A DNA stretch of 64,000 bases, from the NCBI GenBank assembly GCA_022495005.1, contig JAGYXB010002069.1, positions 3,162,001 to 3,226,000 on the forward strand, written 5' to 3'. The DNA is from Rhyacophila brunnea. Lineage: Eukaryota > Arthropoda > Insecta > Trichoptera > Rhyacophilidae. The notes beneath the pieces were generated by a model. It did no database searches. It was given only the letters and a program-made list of their open reading frames with translations, and was not told the DNA's origin. The translations under genes were made by a program, and so were the position numbers. Shown here in pieces: positions 49,247 through 60,345 of the stretch. How positions within the stretch are numbered: position 1 is the first letter of the stretch; each line of letters starts with the position of its first letter.

Positions 49247-50164
49247 GTAGGTAAAGACATCGTCTTAAGGATGGTACTTTGCGTATATAGATGTGTCTAG
49301 TTTGATTCCAAGAATTGAGAAACTGTAAGTAGAGCAAGCTCAGTAATCCCACTATTTGGTATATTTTTAGGTTGGTATTAGAAAATATTTAGACATAAAG
49401 GGCTACCACCGAAGATATTAATAAAAAATATAATGTATTTATAACAAACTATGTAAAGATTCAGGGTAGGTATATCTTAAAAGTGTCTACATATTATTTA
49501 ATAATTTATGGAATTGGCTGATTGAATTTAAAATGTTGTCGAGTTGTCGAAAAACATTATAGCAAATTCTAATAATTACGTAGGTATACCATTTTTTTAT
49601 AAATTGTTTTCATCTATCAAAAGTGTCAAAATATATCTAGTACCTTTTGGATTATTCAGATAATGAAACTTTGGGTAGATAATTTCACAATCAATGATTA
49701 TTCATTATCTATCACCTCGTATGTGATGTTTAAAGGTTGATTAACGTATCTTAAAGAAAATATGTAAAATCAGAAGTAGTGATATGTAGGTACATTTGGT
49801 TAAGTTGGTGTGCCTCGCACGGGATTAAACTGGATCACGCCGGTTGGCAAGTTGCGACATGGCATCACTAATCCCACTCCTATATACTTATACATTTTAG
49901 TTTTCACTCGTTTCACTTGCCACACTCTCTGTGTTTACTGGTTCTGTATTTCGGATAATTGTGTATTTCAAGAATATTAAAAAATAACCAATGCTAGTTA
50001 AATGGGAAAACATGAACTTACCTATCAAAGATGACATATAAAACAATATTAGTGAGTATGCAGGGCATACACGATAGAACTTAACCATTTTAAGCAGGTA
50101 GTTAATAGTTTTTATAATAAATTGTTGATTTACGTGAATATCGATGAGAATATGGTTGATAACC
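49247..50164. other. Non-coding stretch, weak tRNA-like patch
   Basis: 49810-49868 on the minus strand has a poor B-box-like CAGTTTAATCCCG, too weak to call. Otherwise nothing. Confidence 0.4.
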
Positions 50165-50235
50165 CGTTAACTGGAGTGGTGCAACAGTATCATACGCGCT
50201 TGGCAATCGATATGTAGTCTAGTGTTCGATTCCGT
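50165..50235 (+). other. tRNA-like sequence, weak
   Basis: An A-box-like TAACTGGAGTGGTGCAACAG and a B-box-like TGTTCGATTCCG sit at tRNA-like spacing. The arms pair poorly. Flanking sequence shows only vague inverted similarity. Confidence 0.3.
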
Positions 50236-50530
50236 TTCTTACACATACATCATTTTCTTCAGCAAATTAAACTTATTTTAACATCTGTAATAATAAATAA
50301 ATAAAATAAACATCAGTATATGTCTATACATTTTGTTGATGGTTGAAGACAGCAATATGCAATGACAATCCAATAGTTACCATAATAATATATTATTATG
50401 TACACAAATCCATAATTCACAAATCAACCCCCCCCCCCCTACAACCGATTTTTAAAAGATTTGGTATGATTTTATAATTCTATCATTAGTTTGGAGGCTC
50501 GCTTTTAGATTTTATGACGAATACACTACC
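50236..50530. other. Non-coding spacer with poly-C
   Basis: A run of 12 C at 50428-50439 is striking in AT-rich DNA. Nothing else was seen. Confidence 0.6.
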
Positions 50531-50843
50531 GATATTCCAACCTATTTGGGTCGTATAGTACTGACATAAAATTCATGTATAAACAAAACACGGTTCTTGT
50601 TGGTTTACACTTTACAGGAAGCCAGCAGCAAACCAATTTTGAAAATAGCCGATATACTGGATTTTTTGTTAGGTTAGGTTTTCATTCACGGACTGTCAAA
50701 ATCAGCTATGTCAATTGAATTAGTATTCATATTGAATCTAATAAAATTGGAGACCATTATAGTATACGGTCATCTCTTTCCGATAAGAAAGCTCAAGGCA
50801 AACTGTCACGGTGAAATGTTTTACGTACAATTTACATGTAACC
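50531..50843 (+). mobile_element. Family E element, copy 2, 5'-truncated
   Basis: Matches copy 1 from TTTGGGTCGTATAGTACTG through GATATACTGGAT, TTAGGTTAGG and the right end TTTACATGTAACC. The left terminal repeat is missing, so no duplication can be tested. Confidence 0.8.
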
Positions 50844-52782
50844 GACCTTATGAAAATTAAATGCAGTACAATTAATAAAAATTAGCTCCAAATTCATTTT
50901 GATTAAATAATATACATAGGTAGGTACTTCATATGTAAACGTACGATAATATCCTTAAAGCAATTTTACAGTCGGTGATAACTATATAAAGTTTATTGAT
51001 GATTTAGTAAGCAAGTATTCAAAGAAAAGTCTATCATCAGTGGTAATTTGTCATTATACTACGCTAATGTATTTTAAGGAACGCATACATTTCACGCCCA
51101 ATAACCAGTTAGGCTTATTGTACGACACTTTTACTCCCATTGTTTCACATCTGCAAGAGCTTTCAATTGATTAGTAAATATTTTTTAAAGGATCAGCACA
51201 TACAAAGATATCACATGTTAATAATCGACGTTTGTATATTTCCTTTTCTGCGAAAATTCAGTTTAAAATCGCTTCCTATAATAAAATGTAATAAATAACA
51301 TTATCAAACTATTTTGCAGAATTGTTCAAATTAATCTTTATACAGAGCAGTAGTGCACATTATTTTACTGGTATGAAAATTGATAAATATTTTTAAAAAG
51401 TGTATTTTTTTACTATAATCATTATGATATTTGCTACGGAAAACTAATAGTATACAGTTTTCTTTATTTTAAATATATAAAAGTACTTACACTAAATGTA
51501 TCAAAAACTTCATGAAAATGTGCATAATTAGCATAAATAACGACACACACAAGGGGACGTAATGTGATAGAGGTTGTCAAGATGGTGGAATGGCAATAGG
51601 CCGGAAATGTTGCTCGGCGAGTGGTCAACCGCCGAATAAATGCAGTCATATAGTGGTAGGTACCTAAGGGGCACTAAAAGACCACAGAGACATCCTAAAC
51701 CCCGCTGAATCAACGATTTCATAAAGTTCAACGGATGTACGTGGCAGCGAAAAACTAGGGACCAAAAAGAGTGGAATGACCTAGGGTAGGTTTTCATCCA
51801 GTAGTGGATCAAAGTGCATTGTATCCTATATCTCAATTACGTATTTTCGATCATCACATTTACCTACAATACTTCTGCTACCCTTTTGTATTTGTCAATG
51901 GATTATTACGTGGTGATAAAGTTATGATAGATTTTAATAAGCTATGATTTTCTATGCTGTGTATGACGCAATCGATTCGCCAAAAGATTTTAAATGGGGC
52001 CTCAACACAGTTCGAAGCAGTCATATAATTATTAAATTATGTCAAAAGCTTAAAAAGATGCGTATTTCTCACAAATTGAGTATAACATATTACTCAAAAT
52101 CTTTGCAAACAATATCAAAGGTACATAATATTACATAACCATTTCGATAGATACGTACTTGTATACAAAAATAAACTACTATTATGATTCCTAGGAAAGA
52201 GATAAATTAATATTTTTACTTTGTAGCCTAAATTTAAGTTTAAATTTGAATTTAAGGTTTTTTAAGTAATTTATAAAACTGCCAAATTCACCTATACCTA
52301 AACTCACGCGCACGCTGGTGAAATATATCAATTCAAGCCATTTGGTTGTACCAAGTTATTGCCTTCCTAATTGGCATCACAAGTAGCTGGTTAGTTAAAC
52401 ACATCGGGAGAACAAACACATATTATTTTATCTCTATCCCCCGCTTTGTCAATAATTCTTTCAGTCGTATACCATGGCATAACGAATGAAAGATGTCCAT
52501 CTAAGTTACGCTGGGAATATTCGGAACATACCAAGGTTTTGGTAGTGAATGACGCGCAGGAACAAACACATGCTTTTAGTTATTGTAGTTAATTTCTTCA
52601 CCAAGGCACACATAATCGGGCGTATCAAAGGACGCTACCTTTGGATGTAAAGCATTAGTATCTTTTTATGACTGGGAATTTCTCAGAAGCACTCACCCCA
52701 GACTGAGGTCGCCACGCAGTCAAGTGTGCTTTGACTGAATTTACATGATTGTGAGTAGAGAGTGCCCACGGGAGAAAGAATC
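50844..52782. other. AT-rich non-coding stretch
   Basis: A 102-codon minus frame (51528-51836) overlaps another and shows no domain. Nothing is called. Confidence 0.45.
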
Positions 52783-52826
52783 ACGTAGAAGTACGTAGGG
52801 GCACGTAGAGGCACGTAGAGGTCTGG
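52783..52826 (+). repeat. Short tandem repeat, unit CACGTAGAG
   Basis: About four to five 9-10-bp units (CACGTAGAAGTACGTAGG, GCACGTAGAGGCACGTAGAG). Confidence 0.8.
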
Positions 52827-53289
52827 ACTCTGGAGGCAGTCATTGAAATTAATAAGTCTCCGTACACTCAAATGACCTTTGACTAAATTTAGATGGCTTT
52901 AACTTAGAGTGACAACGGGAAAGAGGATCACAAAGAAGAACAATTGTAGTAAAAATAACAAAAGCTAATACAAAACTGCTGAACCCTTTAAAGTCTAAGA
53001 AAAGGGATCTTCACGTTGACAATATGGCATGAGAATGTTCATGAAATTTTCGTACATATTTCTACGCCATGTATGTCTACGCCACATAAATATGATGGTC
53101 AAGTCCAAGATTATAAATATTGGCAATCCATCGCGTCCGTTCAAGTATTGGCTGGTTCGGAGTCAAAGGGGTAAAACAAAAATTTGGAAAAACATATTAT
53201 GTATAGTGTGCCTGTGTTTGGTGTAGGCATCCCATTTTTCTTTAACCTAGAATAGTCTGCTTAACCATGAATAGTTTCTTGCCACCAAG
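52827..53289. other. Non-coding stretch
   Basis: A 65-codon frame (53029-53226) is unrecognised. Nothing is called. Confidence 0.45.
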
Positions 53290-53662
53290 GCGGTGAGGCG
53301 GCGTAAGATAAAAGTCACCGCCATCTGCCTCCTCGTCTTTGAGTAGCATCGTGAATGCGCCTCGTACCTGTATATGCAGATCGACAAGGAGGACCCCGGC
53401 CAAGACAGCAACAGGTTAAACAACCGATGCTGCTGCAGCCGTCTTCTAAGATATTTAGGGCCACACGGATGAACGGTGATAGGCGATGGGCGATGGCGAA
53501 CGTATAGGCGGCGTGGACCCGCGGCGCCCGCCCAAACTCAACCGTGATATTAGCCACTCGTAAAACGGTTGGCTCGATGAAAACATTAAATCGAAATCTA
53601 ATACAGGCATTAGCGATTGCTTCGCCATTTTTTCCTTCGGCAACCAGGCGGAATGCCGTCAG
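53290..53662 (+). promoter_or_regulatory. GC-rich patch ending in a strong splice donor; candidate first exon
   Basis: GC-rich sequence (GTGGACCCGCGGCGCCCGCC near 53512) ends at CCGTCAG|GTGAGT, a near-consensus donor with the exon end at 53662. No plus frame matches a known protein, so a non-coding first exon is the most economical reading. A 153-codon minus frame (53315-53776) is open across the whole patch but has no recognised domain and is probably a by-product of GC-rich sequence. Confidence 0.35.
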
Positions 53663-54848
53663 GTGAGTTTTTATCCAATATTTGCTCCGGCCGCGTGTGT
53701 GTGTGTTCGTGGTCCACATCAAATGTGTACAGCCTGCGAGCACACAGCCATGCGCGCCTCTCGTGTTTATATACATCTCGCAAATGGTCTGGCAACGCGC
53801 AGCTAAGCGCTTCGACTATGTCTCAAGAAAATTCACAATTTATTACAGTTCGTATGTGGCTCTCAATGATACTCGTATCCGCTGGAAGGTTGTAGCACAT
53901 CAAAAAGATAACCTCAAAGCACGTCCGTCGCTCGTTCGGAGCCACAGTAAATTATTCAAAAACTTTGATTAATTTAGTCCTGTTAAGAGACATCTTCCGC
54001 GTTAAATTCCATGACTAATTTAGTCATGCTAAAGACTTCAATGGATATCGGTGCCTATGTTTTTGTTGAGTGTGCTCGTCTTGTTTAATTTTCTCAAGTG
54101 ATCAACAATAATGTATTTTGTCGGATTGTAGAGTCTTCAACGTGTAGTGTATTGCGTATGCCCAAGTGGAAAGTTGAAGTTACGAAATCTGAAATTGTGG
54201 AGATTTAGTGAAATGTGTAATAAAGTGATCAGATCGCCTTATCATCGAACATCACAAAAATATTGTAAGATAAATTATTTCTCTTTAAAAACATCTAACA
54301 AAATACAAAATCACAATATTTTTATTATTAGAAACATAATTTTATTAATTCATGTTAACTACACCATAAAATACGTATGTGATTATATAATCCTCACAAA
54401 ATACGTAGATACCTATAAATTGTTTAGTTGAAATCATTAACATAGGAATAGTCGTAAATAAATATTCATTACAATACATATTATCTTTTCCATGACAAAC
54501 TTAAAAAGTGGAAATTGAGGTCGCTAGTTGCCAACAGACAGATAATAAATGTTATGTAAAATAGATAGAATCTAAAGATTTTCTTGTCGTTTTCAAAACT
54601 TGTCAATAATTTAAAATCATACAAAACTCAAAACGCTATTCTTTCATAGATAATAATAAAAAATAAATAAACTCTGTGTTGTTTGTCTGACGATCTTTCA
54701 ATGTTGTTCAATGTTATTTACTATACAATTAATTTTCATCAAAGTACGTTAGATCAAAATATGTTATTTTTTTATACCAGAACCGGTTTTAGTAAGAAAG
54801 TATTATGAAAATACATTTTAATTTCAGCTGATATTGTGCGCCCACGGT
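53663..54848. other. Non-coding stretch
   Basis: A short (GT)n run lies near 53694-53706. A mildly GC-rich shoulder runs to about 53960, then AT-rich sequence. Frames of 92-96 codons near 53617-53972 overlap each other and are unrecognised. Confidence 0.45.
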
Positions 54849-54925
54849 ATTGTTGAGGGTAGAATGCTCATATATTATTCGATGGGTTGCGGGCTCGAAC
54901 CTCACACCTGGTTATGTTTTCATCA
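54849..54925 (+). other. tRNA-like sequence, weak
   Basis: An A-box-like TTGTTGAGGGTAGAATGC and a B-box-like GGGCTCGAACCTC sit at suitable spacing, with partial T-arm pairing (GCGGG/CTCAC). No amino-acid identity is assigned. Confidence 0.35.
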
Positions 54926-54986
54926 CGAATCATATTCATATTCCTTAACACGACGTGGAGACCTTTGTTCTTTGTCTTGACAGATT

Positions 54987-55094
54987 AAAAAAGTTACAAT
55001 ATGAATTACACCAACAAAGGGATTTGAACCCATGAATCATACATCAGGACCAAAACGTGCTCTAAATGTAAATTCTAACGAATATCACTTTTTT
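54987..55094 (-). other. tRNA-like sequence with gapped inverted flanks
   Basis: The reverse complement of 55010-55066 has TTTAGAGCACG (A-box-like), a GGTCCTGA loop region and a T-arm ATGGG-TTCAAAT-CCCTT with four of five pairs. Flanks 54987-55009 and 55068-55094 are inverted with gaps (GTAA, TTC, ATAT and ACTTTTTT in common). Degenerate. Confidence 0.4.
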
Positions 55095-56213
55095 CATAGT
55101 GAAAGTAATGCTTATTAATAAAAAATCTTTTCATAAATTATTAGCATTATTGTTATTTGAGTAGTTAAGTTTCTGTTTATTAACATATAATTAATTGAAC
55201 ATGGAATAATTTCTAGAAAAATTATGACTAAATGTTTGGTTTGCCTATTTTTATTTAATTATGAGTATCAATACTTCTCTGATGAAAATGTTTTAGATTC
55301 AAATTGTAAATTAATGACAATGCGAATTGGAATTTATAGAAAGTATAATCGAACTGCGCATAAAATGTAGATTTTTTTGTTTATTTCGTTTTTAACCATT
55401 TCGATACAGACCAATTTTCTAATAACTCCAGATATTATCAGTTTTTCAATAAAGCAAAGAAAACGTCATAATATAAAAGAGGGAAAAATAACGGTAATCA
55501 GAAGGTTAACATTATACGACGGTTAAAATAATTCATAAACCAACGGACATATTTTTGTTTTCGATCTATAAAATATAAATAAAAAATATTCTTCTTCCCG
55601 ATTAAGTATATTAAAAGAATGATATAACATCAATAATTAAAACAAGTTTTCAAAAATACTTTAATACCAAGACTAAAAAATAATGAAATGTTTCTAAGAT
55701 AAGTAAATTTGGTGATTGAATAAATAGATTCTTTCTACAGTTTCAAAATTATTTATTAAGATTAAAATATTAGAATGGATGAAGGAAGTTAGATTATGCA
55801 TTACACACGCTTTACATAACTATATGGCTGACAGTTTTATTCGTTTGCAAATTTATGTATCATGTTATCATGAACATTTCACAATGCTGAAAATAAATAC
55901 ATAACAATGTTTGAAATCAGAATTACTAACTAGTAATGTGCTAAATATATTTGTGTTACACATTAAATTTGTCAAATTAGGTGCAATGTTTATTTATTAT
56001 TGCAAAAGATGTAAGATAAATAATGCTCTAATATTCATAACAATTTATTAAACCGGCAGAGAATTGCAGTCGCTCTCCACTCCACTAAATAAATCAATCT
56101 TTTCAGATATCAGTTATGAAAAAAGGTAAACTACTAGTGTACCTCCAAAACGGAATAGTTACTAGTAATGGAATTGAATTCGACAACTTTGAAAACACAA
56201 CATACTAATTTGT
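55095..56213. other. AT-rich non-coding stretch
   Basis: Nothing recognised. Confidence 0.5.
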
Positions 56214-56283
56214 GTCAGCCTCTGGATTCGAACCCACAACCGACAGCTTTGGAGGCGAACTTTCTATCACTACACGGGTATTA
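56214..56283 (-). other. tRNA-like sequence (Gly- or Trp-like)
   Basis: The reverse complement reads GTGTAGTGATAGAAAGTTCG (like the D arm of tRNA-Gly), then CCTCCAAAGC, which gives TCC or CCA as possible anticodon depending on register, then GTGGGTTCGAATCC (perfect B box). The T-stem pairing is only partial. It is a pseudo-tRNA or tRNA-derived element. Confidence 0.5.
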
Positions 56284-57350
56284 TAAACTTGTAAACTAAT
56301 AATTTTAATCCACGTTATTCATCTCGATAACTGTGATACGCGTATATTATTTATTGTATGATAAAATACAAGATTATTATCTGTACCCCAGAGCAAGTGT
56401 ATTGTATGTGTGATTTTTCATCAAATTAATTACATTTTATAGTACAGATTTTGTACTTAATGTGTCATTGATTTCTAAACGTAAAATTCGTATAAAATAA
56501 AAAGCCAAAATTTTGTACACAAATCATCAAAGGGCTGAAATTTTTTAAATTGTATTTCATAATATAGGTACAGTGTTCTTTTTGGATATACAACACACTG
56601 GCTCTCAGGTACGTATTTTAATCTCTAAGTATGTTACATACACGTAGCTCTGCGAGTGTTGCATGTGGTTAATATTCATAATATCGGCATCAAATGGGTT
56701 AATACTAGTTTTGTCACCTTGGAGTGTGTATAATAAATAAATTTTAATATTCATCTTTTTTAAAGGATCTCTTTGCATATACCTGCTTGTATTCAATGTG
56801 TATATCAATTGGAAATCTTCTGGTTTAAAAACGAATTAAAACAATGATATTATTTCTATCGAAAAGTAAGATAATCGATGTATTTTTCTGTATGAAATAA
56901 CGTATCGCCCACTCGAATTAGTGACAGTAACGACTGCGTTTTATGATCGGTGTGACTGAAAAATTCGCCAATTCTGGGGTGGCTATTGGGCTATAACGTA
57001 TTGCTTTGCAACTATTGACAAATTTTATAGGTATAATATTTGACTTTATCGATTGAAAATATTTGTTTGAAATCTATCTAATACCTAATAATGGATAAAT
57101 TAGATTATATAAAATACAATTATAATATCGCTAACATTGATATAATATTTTTTGGTAATCTTAGATTATTTAAAAAGTATCTTACTAATTAAAAAGATAC
57201 AATATTTTTTTTCAAATCCAAGTTCATTTATTCGGATTAGTGAACATTACAAATTACAAGATCAAGATATTCACAACATGACATAAAGCAAATGAAGGTA
57301 AATAAATAACACAATCAAAATAATAAAATAATATTAAATACATAATTTTG
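56284..57350. other. AT-rich non-coding stretch
   Basis: A 67-codon minus frame (56605-56808) is unrecognised. Nothing is called. Confidence 0.5.
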
Positions 57351-57525
57351 AGAAAATATATTATAAACAATAGAGAAAATCTTTTTGAAATGTATTTAAG
57401 TATGGCTCCATTAGCATAGTGGTCAATGTGCGTGGGCGCGATACCCTAGAGATACATGTTCGATTCTTGTGGGGTGTCTTACTTTTTTCAAAAAGATTTT
57501 TTCTATTGGTTATAATATATTTTCT
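57351..57525 (+). other. tRNA-like module enclosed by 40-bp inverted repeats
   Basis: Left arm 57351-57390 and right arm 57486-57525 are reverse complements at 38 of 40 positions. Between them 57403-57477 is tRNA-like: acceptor strands GCTCCAT/GGGGTGT (five of seven pairs including wobbles), a D arm GCAT/ATGT around AGTGGTCA, an anticodon-like GGG-CGCGATA-CCC, and a T-arm ACATG-TTCGATT-CTTGT. Position 33 is G, not U, so it is not a normal tRNA. As RNA it would be a tRNA-like fold on top of a 40-bp stem. It could be a new MITE class, a tRNA-derived SINE caught in an inverted repeat, or a structured ncRNA. Confidence 0.65.
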
Positions 57526-58378
57526 GTTTAAGTGTTTTCAATAATTAGAATGTTACATTCTTAAATCTTGTGAATATTCGTTGAATAAAAAAATAGTTAA
57601 TTAAAAATAAAATAACACATAAATATAGGAAATCCGTGTTATAAAAAAAATTGCAACCCGTCATATAAATATTTAGGCTAATAAATATCGCCTCCTCCAA
57701 AACAACATAAGTATTAAAACGTAGATAATTTTAAATTAATTTTCTTCATATAACTTTTCATTATAAGTACCTGACACAATTGTGAGTGGATCAAGTATAA
57801 AAGTATAGAGTAATACAATATTAAAGCGTTCCAAATGTTTTGATAAGTTTCGCACGTTTGTTGAACTTTTAACTGTCAAAATCTTAAATTGTACAAACTT
57901 ATACACTAACTTAGCCCTAGGCCTAGGGGCCTGGATCTCTGAGTAGACGGTAAATGTTATTATAAGAATTTATAAAAACCTCCACCTGAACTGACATCTT
58001 CACAATTGAATTAAATACAGTTATTGGCCTCGCAATCAGCATTACCAATGGCAGAACAAAAATAACGCATACCTTCTATTTATTAGATAAGTAGTAACTT
58101 AGATAGATATAATGTTCTCTCAGTAAGCAAATAGTATTTTATCCAATTTCATCAACGTAACGATGCTAATAAATATTGGTAATATATTGATAGTTAATTG
58201 TTTATTAATTGAAATTGTGCGACGTTTTAGGACACCCTAATAGTTACAGTATTAAATCATTATAATAATTAAACGATCATTAAAATTGTATGAACGCGAA
58301 TCCCTATTACTCGTGGCTCAACATTACCTGGGTCGGCATATGGCCTCCTTCAGTATATTCAGTCGTCGACTTCAGTTC
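57526..58378. other. AT-rich non-coding stretch
   Basis: Nothing recognised. Confidence 0.5.
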
Positions 58379-58499
58379 GGTATATTCTCCGCGGATTCGG
58401 AATTCGGACAGTATCCTGAGCCACTACGCTCAACCACCGTAATTTGCTTCACATCAAAACTGTCCGGGATAGGCGCCCATCTATTAGTTGAACATGCCT
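58379..58499 (-). other. Possible terminal coding exon (unrecognised)
   Basis: In a locally GC-richer patch the minus strand reads, after an acceptor-like TGGATTAG, about 40 residues (NRWAPIPDSFDVKQITVVER, SGSGYCPNSESAENIPN) and a stop near 58379. The residue mix looks protein-like, but no family is recognised and a 71-codon plus frame is open over the same bases. Weak. Confidence 0.2.
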
Positions 58500-58703
58500 A
58501 ATCCATTTTAGCCAGAAAATTTTGTGCTTTGGATTGTTTTATACTCCTCAGATTTCTCGTCGACCACGGAGGTTGGTACGTATGCGCCTCACTTCATCTT
58601 TATTCTTAGCGCCAATTATCAGAATACAGTTTTTAGACTTGTTAGTAATGATACAATATTATGATACACACATGTAAGTACTGGCCTCAGCATTGTTTTT
58701 TAT

Positions 58704-59108
58704 CTTGTCCCGAAACTTGTACGTATGCAGTTCGCCGTATCACACTTCACCGTGAAATATTGTATCGGAAATATATGGCCATATATTAAGATCGTCCAAC
58801 TTCTTTGGCTCGTATAGTACTGACATAAAATTCGTGTCTAAATAAAACACGGTTCTTGTCGGTTTACAGTTTACATGAAGTCAGCAGCAAATACATTTTG
58901 AAAATAGCCGATATACTGGATTATTTGTTAGGTTAGGTTACGTTTTCATTTTTGAATTCATGGTTTTTTCCAAAATCAGCAATGAAAATTGAATTATTAA
59001 TGTTCATACATAATGAATCTAAAAAAATTGGAGACCGTATGGTATACAGTCATCTTCGATAAGAAAGTTTAGGGGGAACTGAACCACGACAACAATTTAC
59101 ATGTAACC
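58704..59108 (+). mobile_element. Family E element, copy 3
   Basis: Starts CTTGTCCCGAAACTTG and ends TTTACATGTAACC. The flanks GTTTTTTAT (58695-58703) and GTTTTGTAT (59109-59117) agree at 8 of 9 positions, supporting a 9-bp target duplication. The core is GATATACTGGATTATTTG, TTAGGTTAGGTTACG. Confidence 0.85.
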
Positions 59109-59117
59109 GTTTTGTAT

Positions 59118-59729
59118 ATCTCGATTTCAATGTAGAATGTAAATATTATAACACTTTGGATTTTTATTAGCTGTCTTTATTCGTTTTCTGATTTTTGCTT
59201 ACATATTATGTAATATTGTTGTCAGCGGTGACTATGAAACTCAGATACTTAGATGAAATTGTCGGTTTTTACGAATGAGTGATTCCCAGTGGTTATATTA
59301 GTAGTACCTACCAGAACCAGGGAAGGAAGAAAATACTTATAATTAATTTAGTTACAGATCATTTCGCATCGCCATTCAGTTAAAGATAGAAAGAGATAAA
59401 TTTACTTGAGTTAGTATTACCAACCCTAATAAGTTATTTTAAAATTAAATTCATGATTAGACCACGCATGTAGTAACGCTATTTGGTCCGTGGTCCAGAA
59501 TCAATACCGACAAAATGCCGCGTGATACAAAATTGAGACGAGGCTGGGGAAATAATTTTTCATTTAAATTTGAAGTATGCATTGCGAAGAGCTCACGTCT
59601 AGATATAACCGTTGTCGATCTCATTGATTTACATAATATGTCTATTTCTTCATTCTGTATATCGGCCAACTTTGTATTTCCGTATTTAAAGAAGACGAAG
59701 TCGCGAACTATCCCTAGTTTTATACTCGT
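59118..59729. other. Spacer between two family E copies
   Basis: A 102-codon minus frame (59457-59765) and a 72-codon plus frame (59515-59733) overlap here. Neither is recognised, and the minus frame runs into the next element. Confidence 0.45.
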
Positions 59730-59738
59730 ATAAATAGA

Positions 59739-60336
59739 CGTGTTTGGAAATTTGTACGTATGCAATTCACCGTATCATTCTTTACCGTGAAATGTTGTAT
59801 TGACAATATATGGTCGTATATTAAAGACCATCCAACCTCTTTGGGTCGTACAATACTTAGATAAAATTCATGTCTACATAAAATAAACACGATTCTTGTC
59901 GGTTTACAGAAAGCCAGTTGCAAACAAATTTTGAAAATAGCCGATATACTGGATTATTTGTTAGGTTGGGTTAGGTTAGATTACGTTAGGTTAGGTTAGG
60001 TTTTCATTCTTGAATTCATTAATTTTGCCAAAATCGGCTATGAAAATTGGCGCGGTTCGTACATGGTTTCCTGTACCTAAACTGACTTGTACCTAAAACA
60101 CTTACAAAATAAGTAAAAAAACTACCGAAATATAACGGAAAACGGATACCTATGTAAATAGTAAATAGAAAATAGGTACATATGTAATTAAATTAGAAAT
60201 ACAGAACAACGCAGAATTTTTTCATCTCGGTGCTATAGAGATGACAGTATAGTATCTCGGTCATATCTTTCCGATAAGAAAGCTCACGGCGAACTGTGCT
60301 ACGGTGAAATGTTATATGTACAATTTACATGTAACC
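59739..60336 (+). mobile_element. Family E element, copy 4, with an extra internal segment
   Basis: Starts CGTGTTTGGAAATTTG and ends TTTACATGTAACC. The flanks ATAAATAGA (59730-59738) and ATAAATAGT (60337-60345) agree at 8 of 9. The core has about six TTAGG-type units. About 190 bp near 60050-60235 are absent from copies 1 to 3. Confidence 0.85.
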
Positions 60337-60345
60337 ATAAATAGT

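Noticed and set aside
49810..49868. Further tRNA-like sequence on the minus strand
   Set aside because: The B box is poor (GTTTAATCCCG) and the arms do not pair. Kept only as a remark.
53315..53776. 153-codon minus-strand open frame
   Set aside because: No recognisable domain. It lies in a GC-rich patch where long open frames arise by chance, and it conflicts with the plus-strand splice-donor reading.
59457..59765. 102-codon minus and overlapping 72-codon plus frames as an exon
   Set aside because: Both strands are open over the same bases, there is no known motif, and the minus frame extends into a family E element.
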